NCBI RefSeq assembly: GCF_947502065.1
Contig: NZ_CANMYE010000010.1
Span: forward strand, 23,976-87,975
Origin: an uncultured Pseudoteredinibacter sp.
GTDB taxonomy: Bacteria; Pseudomonadota; Gammaproteobacteria; Pseudomonadales; Cellvibrionaceae
Direction: 5' to 3'
Length of the DNA: 64,000 nucleotides
This document shows, piece after piece, positions 52,468-63,100 of this stretch; the first letter of the stretch is position 1, and every line of letters begins with the position of its first letter. The translations under genes were made by a program, and so were the position numbers. The notes beneath the pieces were generated by a model, which worked only from the letters and a program-made list of their open reading frames with translations, ran no database searches and had not been told where the DNA came from.

Positions 52468-53744
52468 AAACTACAATAATCGGGTTGATATCGGGATTTT
52501 TGGGGGCTGCAGCGGTTCAGGCAGAAGAGTTTAGTCAGGCGCTGCAACAGGCTCTGAGTGGACACCCAGAAGTGAATGCTGCGAAGAACCAGCTGCTGTC
52601 ACGTGAGCAGGAAGTTCAAAGGGCGAAAGCAGGCTACCTTCCTACTGTTGATGTTGCGCTCGGTATTGGGCGTGAAAATACCAAGTCTCCGACAACGGGG
52701 CAAAACGAAGTTAATTTGACTCGTGAAGAAGCCTCTGTCTCAGCGCGTCAATTAATATTTGATGGGTTTGCAACCCGTTCTGAAGTCCGTCGCCAAGAGG
52801 CCAGAACGGATAGTGCGAGCCACTCGCTTACAACATCTCAAGAGCTTATTGCGCTTAGGGCCAGTGAAGTCTATCTAGCCTTGATGACACAAGTCGATTT
52901 AATGAAGCTGGCTGAGGCCTCATTGCAAGAACACAAAAGCATTTACGATCAGATGGTTTTAAGAAACCGTTCAGGGGTTGGTAGTGGTGCTGATTTGGAT
53001 CAGATAGCAGCTCGTCTAGCTTTGGCGAACAGTAATGTTGTAGTGGCGGACGCGAATTTAAAAGATGCTGTTACAAATTACTATCGCGTAATGGGTGCGA
53101 TGCCTGATATGAGCGCGTTGGCAATGCCAGCGAATCAAGAAAGCTTGCCATCTACTATAGATGAGGCTACCTCAATTGCCTTGGAAAACCACCCTACGCT
53201 TAAAACCGCAAATGCGGATATCGATGCAACAATTGCGCAACATGCCGCAGCAAAAAGTGCGTTTTATCCCGATGTGCGTTTAGAGGCTGACCAAAACTGG
53301 AACGAAGATATTGGTGGCGTTGTTGGTGAAGATGAGCGTGGTGTTATTGCCATCAGGGCGCGCTATAACCTCTACCGAGGCGGCGCCGATAAGGCTCGTC
53401 GCAAGCAAACAAGCTATCTGATGGAAGAGGCCAAGGATGTACGCAATAACACTCGCCGTCAGGTAGTCGAGGGATTGCGCCTGTCTTGGACAGCTTTTGA
53501 ATCGGTAAGTGCTCAGTTGCAGTTTTTGCAGCAGCATGTGGATTCAGCCGAAGCTACCAAAAAGGCCTATATTGAGCAGTTCAACATAGGGCGCCGTACT
53601 TTGCTTGATCTTTTGAATACGGAAAATGAAGTGGTTGACGCTAAACGTAATCTTATAAGAGCTGAGTCCAACAAAAAGTTGGCGGAGCTTAGGGTCTATA
53701 ACTCCATGGGAATGTTACTGCCAAAATTAGGTGTCGATCTTTAG
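52464..53744 (+). CDS. TolC-like outer-membrane channel of the adhesin secretion system
   Basis: 426 residues with a signal peptide (MKTTIIGLISGFLGAAAVQA). Two outer-membrane efflux repeats are visible: the first opens EEFSQALQQALSGHPEVNAAKNQLLSREQEV, the second SIALENHPTLKTANADIDA, each rich in Ala/Gln helices, with TLLDLLNTENEVVDAKRNL near the end. It would provide the exit duct for the adhesin together with the LapB/LapC-like pair. Its separate terminator-promoter arrangement suggests it may serve other exporters too. Confidence 0.92.
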   Translation: MKTTIIGLISGFLGAAAVQAEEFSQALQQALSGHPEVNAAKNQLLSREQEVQRAKAGYLPTVDVALGIGRENTKSPTTGQNEVNLTREEASVSARQLIFDGFATRSEVRRQEARTDSASHSLTTSQELIALRASEVYLALMTQVDLMKLAEASLQEHKSIYDQMVLRNRSGVGSGADLDQIAARLALANSNVVVADANLKDAVTNYYRVMGAMPDMSALAMPANQESLPSTIDEATSIALENHPTLKTANADIDATIAQHAAAKSAFYPDVRLEADQNWNEDIGGVVGEDERGVIAIRARYNLYRGGADKARRKQTSYLMEEAKDVRNNTRRQVVEGLRLSWTAFESVSAQLQFLQQHVDSAEATKKAYIEQFNIGRRTLLDLLNTENEVVDAKRNLIRAESNKKLAELRVYNSMGMLLPKLGVDL

Positions 53745-54101
53745 CGATAGCTGGCGGAGTTTAGGTTCGACATGAGTAATGTTGCAGCCCGGAAAGATCT
53801 TATCTTTGCCGGGCGCGGTCCTTTCAGGCAGGGATAAAAGCAAATTGATTTGTCCTTTTATCGGTAACGTCTGTTGGGGTTGTAGTTTACTGATCAATGG
53901 TATTTATATTTCTGAATCGCTGCCGATTGGCTTATTTGGATAAATAGATTTACCAACGACAGTAAATGTCAGGCTGGGTAGTTGCCAGTCAAGTTTTAGG
54001 GTGTGTTAGTGCTGGCAGGATAAATCTGCAGTATTAAAAATTGAAATGGAAGGGGCGGGACGCCCGTTTCGATACTTTGACCATATTGAGTGGAAAAGAT
54101 T
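53745..54101. other. adhesin 5' region with three hairpins
   Basis: 357 bp. A GC-rich hairpin at 53787-53814 (GCCCGG-AAAGAT, loop CTT, ATCTTT-GCCGGGC, one bulge) lies 42 bp after the TolC-like stop; a second, bulged AT-rich stem occupies 53833-53862; a third small one (GGGCG-GGA-CGCCC) is at 54053-54065, close to the adhesin ribosome site GGAAAAG. None has a good T-run. The first two may end the TolC-like transcript; the third could modulate adhesin translation. I find no c-di-GMP riboswitch pattern. Confidence 0.45.
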
Positions 54102-57100
54102 ATGGCGGATAACGTTGTTATAAATGACAATTCAAATACTAATCAAGCCAATACTGACTTGGCCAACTCTGAGCATGCCGTAGCGGATAGAGGAACGGTT
54201 GTTGCTATTAAGGGTGTGGTGCTGGATGCTGGCGCAGCGGTTGAAATGGGGCAAAAGATTGGCCTCGGCGATAAGATCGCCACACAAGCAGGCGCGGCAA
54301 TTGTGGTTAAGTTCCCTGGTGGCGGGTTATTAGTATTAGGTCATAATCAAAGCGTTGATATCGATCAGCGCTTGCTCGATCTGATAAGCAAAAACGAAGT
54401 TAAAGACTCGGTTGAAGAAGGCATTGATTTTGATCGGCTTCAGCAGGGCTTGGAAGAAGGTTTAAGTCTAGAAGAGTTGTTGCCGGCTACCGCGGCTGGA
54501 TCAGCGCCTACAGGTGGTGGCACTAATGGCAGTTCAGCAGGCACTGGTGTCCGTTTCATTATGACCGGTGATGAAACCATCCCATTAGCTGGCTTTGAGA
54601 CTACTCCCCCAGGTAATGCCTTTCCTGATGCTGATACTCAAGCAGATCCTATCGACTCAGCACCAGAAGCGGTTGATGATTTTGATGAAGTAACAAGTAT
54701 TGGTGTTGCAACAGGCAATGTCGTGACTGGTATAGACCTTGCCGGTGGTGACGATAATGCACTAGATGGTAGTGCCGATGATTCAGGTATCAATGGTTTT
54801 GGTGATGCTATCGTTATTGGTGTTGCTGTTGGTGATACCGAAGTAGAACTTACCGATAATTCAGGTGTGGGTGTAGAGTTGGTTTCTGATAAAGGAACTC
54901 TGACACTTAATGCCGACGGTAGCTACAACTATGTTCCAAACCGAGATGCCAGTGGAACAGATGTTTTTACTTACACCATTATCGATTCAGATGATGATAC
55001 TTCGACAGCTACATTAACTATTAATGTTGATGGTATTCCATTATTGGAAGTGACCGATCCAGGTGAAAACCCGGATGGCACTTTAGTAAACACGGTTGAC
55101 GAAGCTGGCTTGCCAAACGGTACAGATGCTGGCAGCGGTGTAGAGGTTACCAGTGGCGTAATAAATTATTTGCCTGGTGATGGTCCGGCGACAGTTACTA
55201 TTGCTGGAGTTGAAGTCATTGATAGTAATGGCCAGGTACAAGGCACAACCATTCAAGGCACTTACGGTACTTTGGTGATCACTTCGGTAAGTGCTACCCA
55301 AATTACTTACACCTATACGCTGACTGATGCGGCCGATCATAGTGCTGGTCCAGTTAATGATGTTTTCCCAATTCAAATTGTTGATTCCGACGGTAATGCG
55401 GCTGACGATATTAATGGCAACTTACTTATTAATATCATTGACGACACCCCAATCGCCGAAGATCAAGAAGATGCAATCGATAGTTCTTTGGTAGCTACCG
55501 GTAATGTCATTACGGGCGTTGATATTCCTGGTGGTGACAGCAATGCTAGCGACGGTGAAGCGGATATAGCTGGTGCTGATGGTTTTGGTGCCCCCGCAGT
55601 TGTGGGCGTTGTAGCAGGGGAGACAACGGAAACCTCCGATACTGGCGTTGGTATACAAGTAAGCTCTGATAAAGGCACCATCGTCATTAATGCTGATGGT
55701 AGTTACACCTATACTGCCAACCCAGGTGTATTTGGTGAAGATGTTTTCACTTACACCATGACCGACAGTGATGGCAGTACCGATGTTGCTATTATTCGTA
55801 TCAATGTTGATGCGGCGAACATTCTTGAAGATGCGGACGAATCTAATAGTGTTTTGTCAGGCCAAAGTGTCAGTGGAAATGTTTTAGCAAATACGATTAA
55901 CCCTGATGGCCCAGATCCAGAGGAAGTGCTAACTTTTATTGTTAATGGTAATGAGTTTCAAGCTGGTGAAACGGCTAATATCACCGGGGTCGGCTCTATT
56001 GTAATTAACTCAGATGGTAGTTATACATTTGATGCGAGCCCATCTTTTTCGGGCTCTGCACCTCCTGTTACATATACCTTGACCGATGGCCCAAATACGG
56101 ATGATTCAGTATTAAACATTACTGTAATTGATCCTAATGCTCCGCCGGTTGCGAATAATGATGTCTCTGGTGGTAACTCAACCAACCAGCCAGTGGTGGT
56201 AGATGTTCTGGCTAATGATAGTGACGTTGATGGCACTCTTGTACCGAGCACCGTTCAAATCATTGGTACACCAGCGCCTGGGAGTGACCTAACTGTTGCA
56301 GGTGAAGGTGTTTGGTCGGTTAATAGCACAACAGGTGAAATCACTTTTACGCCTGAAGCTGGTTTTACAGCTGACCCTACGCCAATTAATTACGTAGTCA
56401 GTGACGACGATGGTGAAAGCTCGAATACAGCAACTGTTACTATTTCTTATACGGCCCAACCGCCTATAGCGGTTATCGATAGCAGCACCGGAAACCAGAC
56501 AAATCAACCGGTAACCGTTGATGTATTATCGAATGATAGCGACCCGGACGGAACCCTAGACCCAGCGACCGTACAAATTGTAGGTACGCCGGGAGCAGGT
56601 GATCCTTTAGTTGTTCCGGGCGAGGGAACTTGGTCGGTAAATACCGTAACCGGTGAAATTACTTTTACTCCAGAAGCCGGTTTTACAGCCGACCCTACGC
56701 CGATTAGCTATACCGTTGCGGACAATGATGGCAATGTTTCAAATACTGCGACAGTTACCATTGATTATGGCGTACAGCCACCTGTAGCAAACAACGATAC
56801 CAGTAACGGAAACCCCACAAATCAGCCAGTAACCGTTGATGTTTTGGGTAACGACTCTGACCCAGATGGAAACTTAGACCCGACCACGGTTCAAATTGCC
56901 GGGACTGGTAACCCAGGTGATCCACTGGTAGTTCCTGGAGAGGGAACTTGGACTGTTAACCCAACGACAGGTGCTATTACCTTTACACCGGAAAGTGGTT
57001 TTACTTCCGATCCAACGCCGATCAGCTACACCGTTGAAGACAACGATGGTAATTTGTCAAATTCTGCAAGCGTCACTATTGATTACAGTGCACAAGATCC

Positions 57101-60100
57101 TGGTGCGAACGACGACAATGAAAGCGGTGTAACGAATAATCCAGTCACTGTTGATGCTTTAGCCAACGATAACGACCCTGACGGTACTTTAAATCCGGCT
57201 AGTGTAACGATCACTGGCTCTACTGGTGCTGGCGCGAGTTTAGTTGTGGCAGGTGAGGGTACCTGGAGTGTTAATACCACGAACGGTGAAATTACCTTTA
57301 CCCCTGAAGCTGGTTTTACAGCAGACCCAACGCCAATTACTTATACCGTAGAAGATAATGACGGTAATGTTTCAAATACCGCGACAGTAACAATTGATTA
57401 CGCTGTTCAGCCACCAGTTGCGAGCAATGATAGCAGTAATGGTAATACCACCAATCAACCAGTTACGGTTGATGTATTAAATAACGATAACGATCCTGAT
57501 GGTAATTTAGATCCAGCGACTGTACAGATTGTCGGTACCGCCAGTGAAGGTGCTTCTTTAACTGTGCCTGGTGAAGGTGTGTGGAGTGTAAATACCACCA
57601 CCGGTGAAATTACCTTTACGCCGGAAGCTGGCTTTACTTCGGATCCAACGCCGATTACTTACACGGTTAAAGATAACGACGGCAACGAATCAAACACTGC
57701 TACCGTAACCGTTGATTACAGTACTCAAGAACCAGGCGCTAATGATGATTCTGAAAATGGCGTAACCAACAACCCTGTTACGGTTGATGTACTGGATAAC
57801 GATACCGATCCTGACGGCACTTTAGATCCGGCGACTGTTCAAATCACAGGTACCGGCAGCGCCGGCGATCCGCTAGTAGTCGCTGGCGAAGGTGAGTGGA
57901 CAGTTAACACCACCACCGGTGAAATTACCTTTACGCCGGAAGCGGGCTTCACGGCCGATCCAACGCCGATCACTTACACCGTTGATGATAACGACGGCAA
58001 TACTTCGAATACCGCGACGGTCACTATTGATTATGCGGTGCAGCCGCCAGTTGCCACTAATGATACCAGTAATGGCAATACGACCAATCAACCGGTAACT
58101 GTAGATGTTTTAGGTAATGACTCAGATCCTGATGGCAATCTAGAGCCTAGCACCGTACAAATTAATGGCACGACTAACCCAGGTGATCCTTTGCCTGTTC
58201 CTGGAGAGGGAACTTGGACTGTTAACCCAACCACAGGTGCTATTACCTTTACACCGGAATCTGGTTTTACTTCCGATCCAACGCCGATTACCTATACGGT
58301 TGAGGATAACGATGGCAATGTGTCGAATCCAGCTACCGTAACCGTTGATTATGATGCACAAGATCCAACGGCGGGTGATGATAGTGAAAACGGCGTAACA
58401 AATAACCCGGTTACTGTTGATGCCTTGGCCAACGATAACGATCCTGACGGTACTTTAAATCCGGCTAGTGTAACGATCACTGGCTCTACTGGTGCTGGCG
58501 CGAGTTTAGTTGTGGCAGGTGAGGGTACCTGGAGTGTTAATACCACGAACGGTGAAATTACTTTTACCCCTGAAGCTGGTTTTACTTCCGATCCAACGCC
58601 AATTACTTATACCGTAGAAGATAATGACGGTAATGTTTCAAATACCGCGACAGTAACAATTGATTACGCTGTTCAGCCTCCAGTTGCGAGCAACGATAGC
58701 AGCAATGGTAATACCACCAATCAACCAGTTACGGTTGATGTATTAAATAACGATAACGATCCTGATGGTAATTTAGATCCAGCGACTGTACAGATTGTCG
58801 GTACCGCCAGTGAAGGTGCTTCTTTAACTGTACCTGGTGAAGGTGTGTGGAGTGTGAATACCACCACTGGTGAAATTACCTTTACGCCGGAAGCTGGCTT
58901 TACTTCGGATCCAACGCCGATTACTTACACGGTTAAAGATAACGACGGCAACGAATCAAACACTGCTACCGTAACCGTTGATTACAGTACTCAAGAACCA
59001 GGTGCCAATGACGATTCTGAAAATGGCATTACCAACAACCCGGTTACGGTTGATGTACTGGATAACGATACGGACCCTGATGGCACTTTAGATCCTGCCA
59101 CTGTTCAAATCACAGGTACCAGCAATGCTGGCGATTCACTCGTAGTTGCTGGCGAAGGTGAGTGGACGGTCAATACCACCACAGGTGAAATTACTTTTAC
59201 GCCTGAGTCTGGATTCACAGCTGATCCAACGCCGATTACTTACACCGTTGACGATAACGACGGTAATACTTCGAATACTGCGACGGTCACCATTGATTAC
59301 GCAGTGCAGCCCCCGGTTGCGACTAATGATGTAAGTAATGGTAATCCATTGAATACGCCAGTCACCGTTGACGTGGTTGCCAACGATAGTGACCCAGATG
59401 GCAACATCGACCCGACGACTGTACAAATTGTTGGACCTTCTGGTCCGGTAAGCAGTTTGCCTGTTGCTGGTGAAGGTACATGGTCGGTGAATCCAACTAC
59501 TGGCGCGATTACCTTCACGCCTGAGCCAGGATTTATCAGCGACCCTACGCCGATTCAATACACTATTGAAGATAACGATGGCAATGTATCAAATCCAGCT
59601 ACGGTTGATGTGAATTACGAAACAGCACCGACTTTATCGGTGCAAGACATCACTGTTAATGAAGCGGATGGCACAATTTCAATTACCGTTTCATTAAGCC
59701 AAACTGTTTCCAGTGATGTAACTTTCAGCTTCCAAACTAATGAGGGAGATGAAGATTCTAATCCGAATAATGAAGCTACTGCTGACACTGACTTCGATAC
59801 TACTTCGGGTAACGGTACGATAACTGCCGGCACTTTAAGCACAACAATTTCGGTACCCATGAACGATGACTTCGTTCGAGAAGGTGACGAAAACTTTTTA
59901 GTAAATTTAAGTGTAAGCAGTTCGAACATTGATATTGCTGGCAGTGATTTGCAGGGTGTGGTGACAATTCAGGATGCAGGCTCGCCAGGCCAACCTGAGC
60001 CTCCTACCAGTGAAGATACCGTGACCCTAAAAGTGGTTGCCACAGACAGCGCCGGTAACATCATTGGTGATGGCAGCGAGAACGATTCCAACGAAGGCGG

Positions 60101-63100
60101 TGCGGCTTACTACAAAGTGATCGCTTTGGATCCGGCCGGTAATGAAATTGCCAGCCCAGCGGCGGGCACCGTTGATGTCACCTTCGGCGGTGGCACTGCC
60201 AGCGCCGCGGATTACGACAACGCCACTCAGAACGTGACCATTGGCCAAGTGTTCCAGGTGGATGCGACCGACGATCTGATCTCGGACGATGAAGAAACCT
60301 ACACGGTTAACTTGGGTGCAAACAGCACGATTGCGGGTGCGATTACCACGGCTTATGAAGCGGTAACGAACAGCACCGACAATGTGGAAACCACCATCCA
60401 CGATGAGACCAGCCCAGGTACACCTCCAGGCCCAGGTCCACACCCAGATCCAACGCCGAACCCAGGCCCTGAAGATACCGTGTTTGCGGTGATCGACAGC
60501 AATGGCCCAGTAACGGAAGGTGCAGACTCTGTCTTTACCGTATCGCTGTTCGATGTGAACGGTAACCCTGTGACCGTGACCTCCGATATGGAAGTGAACG
60601 TAGTGTTCGCAAATGGTACCGCGGAAGACGGTGACTACACCGCAACCGCACAAACCGTGACTGTAGCGGCGGGTGATAGCACCACAACCGTGACCGTTCC
60701 AACGGCACAAGATGCGGACTTCGATGATGAGACCTTCACGGCCACCATCGATGGTGTAGGCGCGGGTGCGGCTCAGTTTGAAAATGTGGACACCACTACC
60801 GGTGTGACCGTGGGCGGTACGCCTCGCACGCCAAGTGCCGAAGCGACCATCAACGATGACGACGTACCACCGACGGTAGAGATCGACGATGTAACGGTGA
60901 ACGAAGACGCCGGCACCATGACCTTCACGGTGAGCTTGTCGAACAGCACCACCCAAGATGTGAGCTTCGACTTCGACACCAATAATGGCAGCGCCACCGC
61001 GGGTGCGGATTACACCGCGATCGCCAATGGCAGCGGCACCATTACGGCCGGTCAAACGACGACCACTATTACCGTGAACATCGCCGATGATTACATCGCT
61101 GAAGGTAATGAAACCTACACGGTTGATCTGAGCAACTTGAGCGGCAACACCGCCACTAGCGGCCACGATCTACAAGGTTTGGGTACCATCGTGGATGCGG
61201 GCTCACCGACCGGCACCATCCCACCGGGCGTACCAGAAGAAGTTCCAGGTGCTCCAGATACGGTCACCCTCAAAGTGGTTGCCACGGACAGCGCCGGTAA
61301 CATCATTGGCGATGGCAGCGAGAACGATTCCAACGAAGGCGGTGCGGCTTACTACAAAGTGATCGCTTTGGATCCAGCCGGTAATGAAATTACCAGCCCA
61401 GCAGCCGGTACGGTGGATGTGACCTTCACTAACGATACGGCGGGTGATGCGGACTACGACAACGCCACTCAGAACGTAACCATTGGCCAAGTGTTCCAGG
61501 TGGATGCGACCGACGATCTGATCTCGGACGATGAAGAAACCTACAACGTGAGCTTGGGTGCGAACAGCACCATTGCTGGTGCGATTACCACGGCTTATGA
61601 AGCGGTAACGAACAGCACCGACAATGTGGAAACCACCATCCACGATGAAACCAGCCCAGGTACACCACCAGGCCCAGGTCCACACCCAGATCCAACGCCG
61701 AACCCAGGTCCTGAAGATACCGTGTTTGCGGTGATCGACAGCAATGGTCCGGTAACGGAAGGCGCGGACTCTGTCTTTACCGTATCGCTGTTTGATGTAA
61801 ACGGTAACCCTGTGACCGTGACCTCTGATATGGAAGTGAACGTGGTGTTTGCGAACGGTACTGCGGAAGACGGTGACTACACCGCGACCGCACAAACCGT
61901 GACCATCACCAATGGCAACAGCCAGACCACAGTAACGGTTCCAACCGCGCAAGACGCTGACTTTGACAATGAAACCTTCACGGCCACCATCGATGGTGTA
62001 GGCGCGGGTGCGGCTCAGTTTGAAAATGTGGACACCACTACCGGTGTGACCGTGGGCGGTACGCCTCGCACGCCAAGTGCCGAAGCGACCATCAACGATG
62101 ACGACGTACCACCGACGGTAGAGATCGACGATGTAACGGTGAACGAAGACGCCGGCACCATGACCTTCACGGTGACCTTGTCGAACAGCACCACCCAAGA
62201 TGTGACGTTCGACTTTGACACCAATAATGGCAGCGCCACAGCGGGTGCGGATTACACCGCGATTGCCAATGGCAGCGGCACCATTACAGCGGGTCAAACC
62301 ACCACGACCATTACCGTGAACATCGCCGATGATTACATCGCCGAAGGTAATGAAACCTACACGGTTGATCTGAGCAACTTGAGCGGCAACACCGCCACTA
62401 GCGGCCACGATCTACAAGGTTTGGGTACCATCGTGGATGCGGGCTCACCGACCGGCACCATCCCTCCGGGCGTACCAGAAGAAGTTCCAGGTGCTCCAGA
62501 TACGGTCACCCTCAAAGTGGTTGCCACAGACAGCGCCGGTAACATCATTGGCGATGGCAGCGAGAACGATTCCAACGAAGGCGGTGCGGCTTACTACAAA
62601 GTGATCGCTTTGGATCCAGCCGGTAATGAAATTACCAGCCCAGCAGCCGGTACGGTGGATGTGACCTTCACTAACGATACGGCGGGTGATGCGGACTACG
62701 ACAACGCCACTCAGAACGTAACCATTGGCCAAGTGTTCCAGGTGGATGCGACCGACGATCTGATCTCGGACGATGAAGAAACCTACAACGTGAGCTTGGG
62801 TGCCAATAGCACCATTGCTGGTGCGATTACCACGGCTTATGAAGCGGTAACGAACAGCACCGACAATGTGGAAACCACCATCCACGATGAGACCACTCCA
62901 GGTACGCCTCCAGGCCCAGGTCCACACCCAGATCCAACACCGAACCCAGGTCCTGAAGATACCGTGTTTGCGGTGATCGACAGCAATGGTCCGGTAACGG
63001 AAGGCACAGACTCTGTCTTTACCGTATCGCTGTTTGATGTGAACGGTAACCCTGTGACCGTGACGTCTGATATGGAAGTGAACGTGGTGTTCGCTAACGG

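Noticed and set aside
54010..54035. Sigma-54-like promoter (TGGCAGG...TGC) before the adhesin
   Set aside because: The GG and GC elements are 12 bases apart instead of 10, so the spacing is wrong for sigma-54.
53745..54101. c-di-GMP (GEMM) riboswitch in the adhesin leader
   Set aside because: I looked for the conserved GEMM core and tetraloop arrangement and could not find it; the visible stems are simple hairpins.
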